Source: Acetatifactor aquisgranensis (GTDB lineage Bacteria; Bacillota; Clostridia; Lachnospirales; Lachnospiraceae). From it: a stretch of 64,000 nt of DNA. Made by a program: the position numbers and the translations under genes. The notes below the pieces were generated by a model, which saw only the letters and a program-made list of their open reading frames with translations, made no database searches and had not been told where the DNA came from. Location: contig NZ_CALPDH010000015.1 of assembly GCF_943193215.1 (NCBI RefSeq), positions 62,001 to 126,000 on the forward strand, written 5' to 3'. Positions 8,675-17,840 of this stretch are shown piece by piece; position 1 is the first letter of the stretch; each line of letters starts with the position of its first letter.

Positions 8675-9430
8675 TCACCGCCACGGCCATGTCTCCATGT
8701 CTTCCCAATGATTGGAGGAGATATCCAGCGTCGCTCCCTGCTCCGATATGTCCAGGCGGAAGTCTTTCAGATTGAACCTGTCATAATTCCCCACAATCGA
8801 ATAATAGAGCTTCGCCCAGTCATACCGGACATCCCCATAAAAACTGCTGAACGGTGTATCCTGTAACTTGCTCTTGTCTGTGAACAGGAAAAAGCCTGCG
8901 ACGCCGTTTTCACAGGATGGCTCCTCTTTGAATCCTCCGTCCCTATAAGACCAACGACAGGGAAATGCAGCGGATATTCCTATGTAATCATTCTGCGGGC
9001 ATTTCATGACATCTGCTTTTGTAGAAACGTCCGCACATGGCGCTTGCTTATCGGAATCCTCTGTCGGCACTTCCCTGTCCTCATACTCTTTGGGCAGCCG
9101 GAACTCTTCTGGCAGAATCAGATCCGACCATATCAGCATGAAAGGCTGCCTGTCCGGAATCAGCGAAAGGGCCTGCCTGATTCCCGCACAGGTTCCTGTC
9201 CCTTCCGCATCCACGATCTGGTATTTCACATCCGCAAAGGCCGCCAAGTATTCGCGGAGCACTTCCTTCTGATAATCTGCAATAATGATGAAACGTCTGT
9301 CCGGATACTTCCGGAACAGATGGAACAGCATGGGCAGATTCTCTACCGGAAGCAATGCTTTCGGCTTGTTCTGTGTCAGATGCCCCAGTCTTGTGCCTTT
9401 CCCTCCGGCCTGAACTATGATGTATTCCAC
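8675..9430 (-). CDS. Sugar/choline-phosphate nucleotidyltransferase, apparently internally deleted
   Basis: 251 residues from a GTG at 9430 with GGGAGG seven bases upstream. The N-terminus reads MEYIIVQAGGKGTRLGHLTQ, then NKPKALLPV, the classic NTP-transferase signature, and LLIWSDL-type residues follow near 120. After about residue 190 (GVAGFFLF) the sequence jumps to YDWAKLYYSIVGNYDRFN. In relatives I recall, that is the tail of a fused aminoglycoside/choline-kinase-like domain. The kinase core seems to be missing, so this may be a deletion derivative of a two-domain enzyme. It lies between the two duplicated epimerases. Confidence 0.65.
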   Translation of the reverse strand: MEYIIVQAGGKGTRLGHLTQNKPKALLPVENLPMLFHLFRKYPDRRFIIIADYQKEVLREYLAAFADVKYQIVDAEGTGTCAGIRQALSLIPDRQPFMLIWSDLILPEEFRLPKEYEDREVPTEDSDKQAPCADVSTKADVMKCPQNDYIGISAAFPCRWSYRDGGFKEEPSCENGVAGFFLFTDKSKLQDTPFSSFYGDVRYDWAKLYYSIVGNYDRFNLKDFRLDISEQGATLDISSNHWEDMETWPWR

Positions 9431-9583
9431 GGTTTTTCCTCCCTTAAAAAATACAGAAATTATTTCCGGCAACGAAAAAATCCTGATATAAGTTTTCTGC
9501 TTACGCATTCCATACTTATATCAGGACTTTCATGCAATATTCCATTAGACGCCCATGCCCTTATAGCCGGCGCTTCTGCCAGG

Positions 9584-10582
9584 TCATTCCTCCTGGGCGA
9601 ATTTCTCATAGTACATCTGCGCCCGCTCTTTGGACAATTCGAAATGCCGCTGCAGCTTCTCGATGATGCGCTCCGCCGGAGTGCGCTCTTCCAGATTGTC
9701 TCTGATCATCGCACGTATCCCATCTTCCCTTCCATCTTCCCAGACACACTGCCCTAAGCTGAACATACCGTTCGTCTCCTTCCATAACTCCTCGTTCGCC
9801 GAAAAATCGATATACTCTGAAACCGTATCCATGAAATCTTCCTCATGGGGATACATAATGGCATTCAGGAACCGCAGAAGCCAGTCCCCTTCGCTTCCCT
9901 CATCCCTATTATACACCTTATCGCCCAATCTGATAATGACCAACTTTATCAAATCGTAATCTTTCTTATTGACCGTACAGTCCCCTATGTTCTTCGTATT
10001 GGCGATTCCATAGAAAGACACGCTGTACTGCTCCGGCTTCGGTATATCGTCCCTACAGATCCAGATGCTGTAGCATTTCTCCAATCCTCCATAGTCTGTC
10101 TGCTCCGTCACCAAGGAAAACTGCGCAGACAGGCTCCTGGCCAGGTAGTACAGCCCCCGCTTCTCGATGGGGTAACCGGGCCTGTAGGTCTTCTGGGGCT
10201 CGATGTCTATGTGCAGGTCAACCCGCATGCTGTCGCCCGGCAGCATTCCCTCTTCGGAAAGCACCGGATTCTTCGCCCGGAACAGCAAGTCGAAGAAAGA
10301 CACTTTCTCGTTCAGCTGCGCGAACTCCGCATTGTCGCCCCGCAACTGGGCGTTGGTCCGGCCGGCCGATACCTCCTTCGCCTCTTCCATGGAATCGTCC
10401 TCGATGAAGCCCATGATTTCTTCCATGCTGTATCCTTCATATTCCTCTACCGTGCCTTTCAGGATGATTGAAACCACTTCTTTCCTGTGCAGCAATGCTT
10501 TGCACTCTGCATCCAGTCCTGTCGTATCTGCCGTAAGCTGCATGGCGCTGAGCGTACCCATGCTCCCCTGCATCCTGTCCAT
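9584..10582 (-). CDS. Rpn-type PD-(D/E)XK nuclease family protein
   Basis: 332 residues. The central motif VDLHIDIEPQKTYRPGYPIE and the following KRGLYYLARSLSAQ match the PD-(D/E)XK family often annotated as Rpn/putative transposase, with Asp and Glu-x-Gln in catalytic positions. The C-terminal 60 residues are charged and helical. Members of the wider family promote recombination by cleaving DNA, but the role of this one is unknown. A very good promoter lies about 150 bp upstream, and the gene stands alone between the duplicated segments. Confidence 0.7.
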   Translation of the reverse strand: MDRMQGSMGTLSAMQLTADTTGLDAECKALLHRKEVVSIILKGTVEEYEGYSMEEIMGFIEDDSMEEAKEVSAGRTNAQLRGDNAEFAQLNEKVSFFDLLFRAKNPVLSEEGMLPGDSMRVDLHIDIEPQKTYRPGYPIEKRGLYYLARSLSAQFSLVTEQTDYGGLEKCYSIWICRDDIPKPEQYSVSFYGIANTKNIGDCTVNKKDYDLIKLVIIRLGDKVYNRDEGSEGDWLLRFLNAIMYPHEEDFMDTVSEYIDFSANEELWKETNGMFSLGQCVWEDGREDGIRAMIRDNLEERTPAERIIEKLQRHFELSKERAQMYYEKFAQEE

Positions 10583-10728
10583 TTGACGCCTTTCTTTTCA
10601 GATTTGGTTCTCCCTGTGGATGAATGATTGATGGTTCTGTTGATTTCCGGAAATCGCCAGCTGATATTTGGATATCAAGATTTGCTGTAGAATTTCTACG
10701 CTTTTTATAATAGATATATCTGGGTTCT

Positions 10729-10757
10729 ATTATACGTTATGGGCAAGGGGCTGTCAA
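10729..10757 (-). promoter_or_regulatory. Strong sigma-70-type promoter for the Rpn-type gene
   Basis: Reading the minus strand, TTGACA (10752-10757) is separated by exactly 17 bases from TATAAT (10729-10734), a perfect consensus. It gives a leader of roughly 140 nt before the ATG at 10582. An 8-bp inverted pair (TATAATAG / CTATTATA) overlaps the -10 region. Confidence 0.75.
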
Positions 10758-10778
10758 GCTGGGATTTCAACAGTAACC

Positions 10779-11634
10779 TCGGGTCATGTGTCCGGGCTTG
10801 TATCAGGATTTTGGGGGCAGTATTGGTTTTGATGCTTTTATCGGCGGCATGTTTGCTGCGGTTAGGCGCTTCTTTTTGGTTGTTTCTTTTTGGGTTCTCA
10901 ATTTTGAATCTTTGATTTCCTTTTTGGGATTTCTTTTATAGGATTTCTATTATCCCTCTTTTGGATATGGAGGATTTAAAACTTCAGCGCCCTAATGTCC
11001 GCCAGGGTCTCTCCATAGGGCTTGTCCTTTCCGAAGAGGAGCGTGGTGCCAAGGACGAAGCCCTTCACGCCCTTGGGGGCGTATTCTATAATCTTGTCCG
11101 CGCTGCAGGCGCCGTCCCAGTAGAGCTCGAAGTCCATGTCCTCCTTCAGGGAGAGGAGCTTGGTGAATTTCTTGCCCACGTAGGGCAGGTACATCTGGCC
11201 TGCGTTGCCAGGGTTCACGGACATGACCAGGACTTTTTTGACGATGCGCAGCATCTCCATGACGGTCTCTACGGAGGTGCCGGGGTTGATGGCGATGCCG
11301 GGTATCATTCCGGCGTTGATGATGGCCTGGAGGGTGGTGGAGGGGTGGTATTCCGCCTCCGGGTGGATGTAGACTGTGTCGCCTTTCCGCAGATGCTCCA
11401 GGAAGATGCCGATGCGGTTGTTGGGGTGCTCTATCATCAGGTGCACGTCCAGAGGCTTTGACGTGGCGGAGGCGATGTAGCGCATGTCGTTCAAGGACAT
11501 GGCGAAGTTGGGGACGTAGCGGCCGTCCATGATGTCGATGTGGAAGGAGTCGATGCCGGCTTCTTCTAAGCTTTTTACTTCCCGCTCCAGGTGGCCGTAG
11601 TCGGCGCACATCATGGAGGCTGTCAACTCGAACT
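10779..11634. repeat. Segmental duplication, copy 2
   Basis: Second copy of the segment at 7711-8566, in direct orientation, about 3.07 kb away. The duplicated 3' flank (10779-10975) accounts for most of the gap before the Rpn-type gene; the remainder is that gene's promoter region. Confidence 0.85.
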
Positions 11635-11638
11635 GCAT
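10976..11638 (-). CDS. Ribulose-phosphate / allulose-6-phosphate 3-epimerase family, copy 2
   Basis: 220 residues, differing from copy 1 at only about ten positions (for example MQFELTA against MKFELTA), with all active-site motifs intact. Unlike copy 1 it has a strong ribosome site (AAGGAGAG) before the ATG, because the duplication ends at the start codon. It probably makes most of the enzyme. Confidence 0.85.
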   Translation of the reverse strand: MQFELTASMMCADYGHLEREVKSLEEAGIDSFHIDIMDGRYVPNFAMSLNDMRYIASATSKPLDVHLMIEHPNNRIGIFLEHLRKGDTVYIHPEAEYHPSTTLQAIINAGMIPGIAINPGTSVETVMEMLRIVKKVLVMSVNPGNAGQMYLPYVGKKFTKLLSLKEDMDFELYWDGACSADKIIEYAPKGVKGFVLGTTLLFGKDKPYGETLADIRALKF

Positions 11639-11649
11639 AAATCTCTCCT

Positions 11650-11735
11650 TTTCGAAGATATGAGGAACCGTCTACAGATAACCGTTATTACTACTGCAAC
11701 TTTATAGCAGTTTTTATTATTTTCCGACAATTCCT
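11650..11735. repeat. Imperfect palindromic repeat related to 35968-36073
   Basis: AGGAACCGTC on the left and TTATTTTCCGACAATTCCTAA on the right form an imperfect inverted pair with ACTGC/GCAGT sub-arms. The right arm matches the arm at 36051-36073 with one difference. It looks like a small dispersed element. The rest of 11639-11977 holds no gene I can support. Confidence 0.5.
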
Positions 11736-11977
11736 AATCAATCTTGTGCCTTGATATCTGCTCCTTGGTAAGCCCTGCCTGCCGAAAATACCCGGAAGCT
11801 TAGCATTTATCAGGGCTCATGGGCTCTAATAAGCCGGAAAGCCACGGAACTATATACACTATCCCTTTGGCTTGTCTCATATGCTTGCCTGGTATGTATT
11901 TCATCCTCTCAAGCCCAGCCCTTCCGGCTCTCCTCATCCCGGCTGGAAGAAGCGGCGACGTCCCGTGCCCCCGGCTT

Positions 11978-13051
11978 TCAGTCCAGGAAATTCTTGTCTG
12001 AGTATACCATGTTATATCTATCCCTGTTCTTCTCAAAGAAAAAGGAAATCAGGCGCTCCGAAAGGAAGCCGGGATAACGGTTCCCATAGCTGTCATCCTT
12101 AGTTCCACTATGCCCCGCTACCGCGAACAGGATAGGAAAAAGCCATCCACATAGCTCGTCCAGCACTTCCCTGCGCATAATGAACATATTACAGGGCGAA
12201 TACAGATTCGTCCTGAAGAAATCCTCTGCCTCCTGCGCTTCCTTTCCATCCCGTCCTTTCAAGTACGCCATCATATAATCCCAGTCCTCAGGATCATGGC
12301 GCTTCCTGAAATTATCTCTAAGATTAGGAACCACATGCAGCGGAACCGGCAGGATGACATCCACTCCGTTTACCATCATCCGCTCCAGCCAGTCCGGCGG
12401 CAGAATAAAATGCCTGCGGTAATGCACCAACCCCACAATATCCTCTTTGGCATTCTTCCAAATCCAGTAAAGGGCTGTCAGTTCGCAGAACTGTCGGTTT
12501 CTGACAGAAATATTATCTCCTGTATCATCTGTCAAAATTCCAGAGGCAATTCTCTCTTCCGTCAGGGCCGCTCCTACCTGTATTTCTTTTTCATAAGGAG
12601 CCAATATGTATTTACTATGCAGACGACAATCCGATATCGCCCTTGCTACATATATGGCGGCTTCTATTTCCGCCAATCCCCCTAATCGGTCAATCTTTGG
12701 AAACTCAAGCCCTTTTGCAGAAAAGTACTTTTGCAGATAGTTGTTTCGAAGGTCTTTATCCAGTTCATATGTCACAGGAATGACCGTCCTGACCCCCATT
12801 CCCTCCAATTTTCTTCGGATACCTTCGTGGTAGATTCCTCGTGTTGCTATGTATACCGGATATTCTGTGTGGATATATGTCTCTGTATCCCACTTGATAA
12901 CCGCCGTATCCCCTATCTGTTCAGGGTTCTTATCCATATCGTCATACAAAAAGGCCTCTATAGACACATCCTGATACAGATATTCCAGGTATGCCGCCAA
13001 TGTCTGCGCCCTGGAATGGGCACCAAAAATATATATCTTTCTCTCACTCAT
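11978..13051 (-). CDS. DUF4422 glycosyltransferase-like protein with N-terminal Rossmann-like module
   Basis: 357 residues. Residues 1-110 (KIYIFGAHSRAQTLAAYLEY and on) form a nucleotide-binding-like module also seen in seven other proteins of this cluster. From about residue 140, YILAPYEKEIQVGAALT, NISVRNRQFCELTALYWIWKN and VGLVHYRRHF are typical of DUF4422, found in capsule and glycan loci and believed to be a transferase. It is the last gene of the minus-strand glycan run. Its ribosome site is weak and it starts 28 bp after the preceding stop, so translation is probably coupled. Confidence 0.8.
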   Translation of the reverse strand: MSERKIYIFGAHSRAQTLAAYLEYLYQDVSIEAFLYDDMDKNPEQIGDTAVIKWDTETYIHTEYPVYIATRGIYHEGIRRKLEGMGVRTVIPVTYELDKDLRNNYLQKYFSAKGLEFPKIDRLGGLAEIEAAIYVARAISDCRLHSKYILAPYEKEIQVGAALTEERIASGILTDDTGDNISVRNRQFCELTALYWIWKNAKEDIVGLVHYRRHFILPPDWLERMMVNGVDVILPVPLHVVPNLRDNFRKRHDPEDWDYMMAYLKGRDGKEAQEAEDFFRTNLYSPCNMFIMRREVLDELCGWLFPILFAVAGHSGTKDDSYGNRYPGFLSERLISFFFEKNRDRYNMVYSDKNFLD

Positions 13052-13078
13052 GCTTTTGCCGATTTCCCACTCATTGAA

Positions 13079-14188
13079 TCAATTTCCATCATATAGCTCT
13101 GTCAATTTGCCAGCCGCTGTCCTTAAATCATATCCCTGTTCCTGCAGCTTCCTGCCATATAGCTCCCTCGCGTCATTTGCCTCAATATCTGTCAGGGCTT
13201 TCTGCCATATGCCTTCTTCCAAAGGCAATAACATCGCCTGATCCGTCAACAAGATTTCTTCTGATACGGCATCTGATATCAGGCATTTTAATCCAGCTGC
13301 CTGTGCCTCGATTGCAGAGATTGGCAGACCTTCGAATCTGGAGGGCAGACAGAACACATCCATTGCTTGCAGGTATTCTTCCACGTCTTCCTGCCATCCC
13401 ATAAATAACACCTCTGCTTCCATATGAAGTTCCTTGGCCAATTCCTTTAGCTGAAGTTCCGCTATGCCTTCCCCCATCAATATAAGGAACAGTTTTGCAT
13501 TCTGCTGACGCGCTGCTGAAAATGTTCTAATCAGAAATTCCTGATTCTTCTGGTAACAATAGCGTCCGACATTCCCGATTATAATCCTATCATCCAGTCC
13601 CAGCTCCCTGCGTTTTTTTAGTCTGATTTCTGGCCGAAAACGATATCGCTCTACGTCAATGGCATTCGGCAATATGTGGATTTTTTCTCTAGGTATCTGT
13701 GCGCCAAAAAGCCAGTCCCCTGCCAGTCGCGAGCAGGCGCACACATCCGTCGCATACCGTAAAGTGAACCTCTCTTTATATTTTTCATGCTCCGCCAATC
13801 TTTCTGCCCGCTCCAAGTTGTCTGTCACGTCAATCCCTGTGCTATGCGAATGTACAATGACCTTCTTTATCCCCATGTCCATAGCAATTTCCTCAATGGA
13901 AAAGCCCCTCCATGAACTTGTATGAAGATGAATCACGTCATACCCTTCCTTTAATGTACTTTTGATTTCCCTTTCCAAGGCGCTTTTGTTTTCCCTCTCT
14001 GTATGTTTCAAACTATGAACCGGAAAACGATACTCTCCATACTCCTTTGTCTGCTTTAGCTCTTCTGCAACCTTCGTCAAAAAAGCAAACTGGTACTCCT
14101 CCTGATTAATATATCCCATATGATTAAAAATATATCTATATACCCCATTCTTGATTTCAGGCGGAGTCATATGCAATATCCTTTTCAT
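13079..14188 (-). CDS. GT4-family glycosyltransferase
   Basis: 369 residues with a GT-B layout. The acceptor half holds IHLHTSSWRGF and VHSHSTG; the donor half holds NVGRYCYQKNQEFLI near residue 205 and the family-4 signature FCLPSRFEGLPISAIEAQAAG near 275-295, whose Glu residues bind the nucleotide sugar. It resembles EpsF-like capsule transferases. It ends 11 bp after the start of the next signal region and is co-directional with its neighbours in one operon. The sugar is unknown. Confidence 0.85.
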   Translation of the reverse strand: MKRILHMTPPEIKNGVYRYIFNHMGYINQEEYQFAFLTKVAEELKQTKEYGEYRFPVHSLKHTERENKSALEREIKSTLKEGYDVIHLHTSSWRGFSIEEIAMDMGIKKVIVHSHSTGIDVTDNLERAERLAEHEKYKERFTLRYATDVCACSRLAGDWLFGAQIPREKIHILPNAIDVERYRFRPEIRLKKRRELGLDDRIIIGNVGRYCYQKNQEFLIRTFSAARQQNAKLFLILMGEGIAELQLKELAKELHMEAEVLFMGWQEDVEEYLQAMDVFCLPSRFEGLPISAIEAQAAGLKCLISDAVSEEILLTDQAMLLPLEEGIWQKALTDIEANDARELYGRKLQEQGYDLRTAAGKLTELYDGN

Positions 14189-14198
14189 CTCAATCCCT

Positions 14199-15281
14199 CT
14201 ATTTTAGAAATCGTCGATAAATATCCAAAGTTTCACGGGCCGCCCGCTCATAGGAGAACAACGCCGCCTGTTTTGACGCCAGCGCCTCCAGCCCACATCT
14301 GTATTCAACATCATTTATTACATGTGTTATCGCAGCTTCGATGGAATCTGCATCATGGGGATTACAATATTCCACCGCATTGCCGCCTACCTCTGGCATG
14401 GACGTAGTATCAGAACAGATAACTGCTTTTCCTACAGACAAAGCTTCCAATATAGGCAGACCAAACCCCTCATAGAAAGAGACATAAAGAAACGCAATCG
14501 CCCTTCGGTACAGCCATACAAGCTGCGCATCGGTCACAAATCCCGTGAAAACAATGTATTTTTCCGCATCCTTATGCTTCTCCAAAATCTCGCGAATCAC
14601 CTCATATCGGCGTACAGGCCCTGTGAGAACCAACTTCAGATTGCTATCCGGATGATGCTGTCTGTACCGCAGAAAGCCCTCCACCAGTCCTGTCTGGTTT
14701 TTATGCGGCCCCACACCGGACACAGACAAAAGAAAGTCTTCCCTCTCCAGCCCTGCGACCGCCTCTCCCACTGCCGTCTCCGCAAAAAGCTTCGGAGGAA
14801 ACAATCCATTATAGACCACCTTTATTTTTTCTTCAGGAATTCCATAATATTCCACAATATCCCGCTTTGTGTACTCTGAAACGGCTATGATGATATCCGC
14901 TTCTGCCGCCCCCTGTCGAATAGCTTCATTATAATAGCCATACTGGCTGCCGTACCATTCCGGAAAAAGCAGCGGAATCAAGTCATGAATCGTCAATATC
15001 TTTCCGCATGGGATACGGCTGCCGACATGGAACGGCCTGTAATGGGAATGTATGATATCCAATGGATTGGCCTTCAATAAGTAATTGAGAGATAGCACCC
15101 TGTCCGTCGCCGGTACAAAGGGAATACTGTCCAGGGGCAGGGAAAACCAGTCCGTCCTTCCAATAAAGCTGTATTGGTTTTCCTGATCCAGTTTTAGCAG
15201 CTCTGTGAGCGTCCCAAGGGTCACCCTGTTAATTCCCGTGATATTCTTTTCCTTGTTTTGCGATAGAATCCCAATCTTCAT
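14199..15281 (-). CDS. GT4-family glycosyltransferase (mannosyltransferase-like)
   Basis: 360 residues. ILTIHDLIPLLFPEWYGSQ near residue 95 and FLYVSFYEGFGLPILEALS near 270 are the marks of the GT4 subgroup that includes WbaZ/WbpY-type mannosyl- and rhamnosyltransferases. Ten bases separate it from the following transferase gene, so the two are very probably co-translated. Confidence 0.85.
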   Translation of the reverse strand: MKIGILSQNKEKNITGINRVTLGTLTELLKLDQENQYSFIGRTDWFSLPLDSIPFVPATDRVLSLNYLLKANPLDIIHSHYRPFHVGSRIPCGKILTIHDLIPLLFPEWYGSQYGYYNEAIRQGAAEADIIIAVSEYTKRDIVEYYGIPEEKIKVVYNGLFPPKLFAETAVGEAVAGLEREDFLLSVSGVGPHKNQTGLVEGFLRYRQHHPDSNLKLVLTGPVRRYEVIREILEKHKDAEKYIVFTGFVTDAQLVWLYRRAIAFLYVSFYEGFGLPILEALSVGKAVICSDTTSMPEVGGNAVEYCNPHDADSIEAAITHVINDVEYRCGLEALASKQAALFSYERAARETLDIYRRFLK

Positions 15282-15305
15282 CTGCCCCTATCCCTTCCTG
15301 CCGTA

Positions 15306-15824
15306 TTACATGTAATCAATCATTTTATTAATCTCATTATAGATTCTGATTCCCTGGCAATATAGATGTATATTATGATACTCATATAAATCCTCACCAA
15401 TCGTACTGCAGAAAACACGTACATCGCCCTGTTGCTGCAGCAATGCGGCGATTTCCATAAAATTTTCATCCCGCATATTTACCGGCTGCTCACTAAAATA
15501 AAAGAAGCCTTCCGGTTGGGAGAGCCGCACCTCATCCCCCAATTCCTTCAACACCTCCACTGTATATTTCCCTTTCCAAGCAATAGACGGGCATGCTTCA
15601 TACCATTGCTTCAACACGGGCACCATGGAAGGTTGGGCGATGAAAACAATCTGCATTCCCGGACTTTCCTTCAAAAGACTGTCCACGCATCTCTTTAGCC
15701 TCACCTCTTCATTGACAGCTACCATAAGAAGGCTCTTGCATTCTGAAATGCTTTTATAATCTGTCTCTGTCACACAGGATTCAATTATCCTGCACAATTC
15801 ATCATATCCATACAGATTTTCCAT
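15306..15824 (-). CDS. Unrecognised small protein of the glycan cluster
   Basis: 172 residues, no membrane segment or signal. The N-terminal third contains CKSLLMVAVNEEVRLKRC, then VVFIAQ-like and YTVEVLKELGDEVRL strands, giving an alternating beta/alpha pattern. I recognise no catalytic motif. It sits tightly between an FkbM methyltransferase gene (10 bp) and a GT4 gene, so a role in the same pathway is likely. Confidence 0.7.
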   Translation of the reverse strand: MENLYGYDELCRIIESCVTETDYKSISECKSLLMVAVNEEVRLKRCVDSLLKESPGMQIVFIAQPSMVPVLKQWYEACPSIAWKGKYTVEVLKELGDEVRLSQPEGFFYFSEQPVNMRDENFMEIAALLQQQGDVRVFCSTIGEDLYEYHNIHLYCQGIRIYNEINKMIDYM

Positions 15825-15834
15825 ATCCTCAACC

Positions 15835-16848
15835 TCATTTCACTGCATATAACATCTGAATCCCACTCGCTTCACCCAGCAGGAACAACTTATAGCCATG
15901 CTTTCTGAGCATACCTGTCAGTGGAGCGGAATCCCCATGAACTTCCATCATGACAGCATCTATTCTGCTAAAGCAGGAAGCGGCTTCCAATGATTCGAAA
16001 ATCTTGAATTCCGATCCCTCAACATCACATTTCAATACCACATTTTTACCATGATTCTCCTTCAATATATCTCCAATGACCTTCCCTGCCTCTCTGCAAA
16101 CAATCTCCGTCTGCTCCTTGTCCTTATCCTGTGAAAAGATATTGCGCCATCCTGTCTGTTCATACGGAACCGCTACCCTCATCGCGCCCTCTACATCCAA
16201 TAGCGCTATATTATATGCCTCAATCTTATCTCTGATGGGCTGTTCATTCCTCGCAAAATTCTCTATAGCCTGTTCGTAAGTGTCTGGAAACGGCTCGAAT
16301 CCATAAACCTTGCTTACCTCTGGTTTCTGCGCAAAATACAGGGAGGCTGCTCCGATGTTCATCCCCATATCGATGACGATATAATCCGAGAACGGCAGTA
16401 TCGCACGATATGCTCCCTTTACAAATATCTCTACAATAATGTCGAAGTCTGTGATATAACGCTCCTTTATCCGGATTCCATCAATTGATGAAATCACCCC
16501 CCCGTCTTCTGCCGCCACATATTCCCAACTTCCGGGAAAGACTATCCTGTTCAAAAACAGTATCTTATCAGGGGCAACATCATTTTCAATTAATGTATAA
16601 AAAATCCTATTTCCCACTGCGTAATCTGTACAGATATACACTTTGTCATAATCTACTTTATGTAATTCCCACGGAAGCAATACAGGCTTCCCTTCAAATA
16701 GCTTTCCTGTAGCTGATGTTGCTGACTCCACAAAGCTGTCTGCATAAGCAATTATCTCTATATCTGATGGCAATTTGTCCCTATGCTGTCTGTAATAACC
16801 ACCTCTGCCATAAATAACTGCCTTTTCCATTTTCCTACTTCCCTTCAC
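15835..16848 (-). CDS. FkbM-family methyltransferase with N-terminal Rossmann-like module
   Basis: 337 residues. Residues 7-110 are the recurring module (KAVIYGRGGYYRQHRDKLPS); residues 150-330 are an FkbM SAM methyltransferase with VIDMGMNIGAASLYFA, VYGFEPFPDTYEQA and LKCDVEGSEFKIFE. I keep the GTG start at 16848 because GGAGGG lies seven bases before it; the ATG at 16830 is also possible. A run of seven G (plus-strand C at 16497-16503, in DGGVISS) marks the join between the two domains. This copy is in frame, so it is the ON form of the arrangement that is broken at 26998-28221. Confidence 0.85.
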   Translation of the reverse strand: MKGSRKMEKAVIYGRGGYYRQHRDKLPSDIEIIAYADSFVESATSATGKLFEGKPVLLPWELHKVDYDKVYICTDYAVGNRIFYTLIENDVAPDKILFLNRIVFPGSWEYVAAEDGGVISSIDGIRIKERYITDFDIIVEIFVKGAYRAILPFSDYIVIDMGMNIGAASLYFAQKPEVSKVYGFEPFPDTYEQAIENFARNEQPIRDKIEAYNIALLDVEGAMRVAVPYEQTGWRNIFSQDKDKEQTEIVCREAGKVIGDILKENHGKNVVLKCDVEGSEFKIFESLEAASCFSRIDAVMMEVHGDSAPLTGMLRKHGYKLFLLGEASGIQMLYAVK

Positions 16849-16901
16849 TGTTTATCCCTCCGGAAATGTTGTTTCATTCCCTATCCCGTTGCGCTAATAT
16901 C

Positions 16902-17840
16902 TTATTTCCCTATTCTGTTAAGTTCCCCATAGTATTTCATAGTTCTTCTGATACCCTCCTCTAATGTTACCTGAATCAATTGCCCTATGTTTTCCTCATA
17001 TCTGCTTATATCCAGTATATTAATGGGTACATCCGCTTTTCTCCCCTTTTCAAACCGAACATTCAATGTCCTTCCTAATATCCTTTCTATTACGCAAATT
17101 ATCTCATTTACACTTGTCCCAATTCCAGAACCCACATTAAATATTTTATATTCCCCATCATACTTGGTAATATTTTTTATGGCACTTATAGCATCGTCAA
17201 TATATATGTAGTCTCTGACTATTTTTCCATCCCCATATACACATATCTCTTCATCCCTCAAAGCCCGATACAAAAAAGAAGCAATAACTCCCTGAACCCC
17301 ATCAGGACGCTGATACCTTCCATATGGATTTGCCAACCTGATAATTCTGTAGTCCATTCCATAAGTATAGTAGTATAAATATAATAACTTCTCTATCGCT
17401 ATCTTTTGCATACCATAGGCGGAAATTGGCATCGTTATAACGCCTTCATGAAAGGGAACCTGCTTGCTTAAGCCGTATACAGTCCCCCCCGATGAAAGAA
17501 AAACTATCTTCCCCACCTTATTTTCAGCACATGCCTCTAAAAGCTGTGCCGTTACCATGACATTATCCCTGATGCCATCCGAAACTTTTTTCATTGATGT
17601 ATTGGGCAAAGTAGTGCTTATTAAATGGTAGACGATGTCCATCCCTTTGGTCAGATTATTGAAATCTGTTTCTGGAGAAAAGTGACCAAAAATCATATGG
17701 CAATTTTTCTCTTGAGCCAGGAGCTGCCCCTGTAAGCTATTTCTATCAAACAAATATAGCTCATGCTCCATATTGCCAATAAGGTTTTCAACCAAATTCC
17801 TTCCAATAAATCCAGCGGCGCCTAGGATTAATATTCTCAT
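16902..17840 (-). CDS. NAD-dependent epimerase/dehydratase (extended SDR)
   Basis: 312 residues. GAAGFIGRN near residue 7 binds NAD; LSSGGTVYG near 115-123 and YGMQK near 142-146 give the Ser/Tyr/Lys catalytic set; RDYIYIDDA near 211 is typical of UDP-glucose 4-epimerase relatives. It acts on a nucleotide sugar in the cytoplasm, product unknown. Its start overlaps the stop of the GT8 gene as ATGA. The Gly-Gly codons of SSGGT are part of a seven-G run (17484-17490), so slippage would inactivate the enzyme near residue 117. Confidence 0.85.
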   Translation of the reverse strand: MRILILGAAGFIGRNLVENLIGNMEHELYLFDRNSLQGQLLAQEKNCHMIFGHFSPETDFNNLTKGMDIVYHLISTTLPNTSMKKVSDGIRDNVMVTAQLLEACAENKVGKIVFLSSGGTVYGLSKQVPFHEGVITMPISAYGMQKIAIEKLLYLYYYTYGMDYRIIRLANPYGRYQRPDGVQGVIASFLYRALRDEEICVYGDGKIVRDYIYIDDAISAIKNITKYDGEYKIFNVGSGIGTSVNEIICVIERILGRTLNVRFEKGRKADVPINILDISRYEENIGQLIQVTLEEGIRRTMKYYGELNRIGK

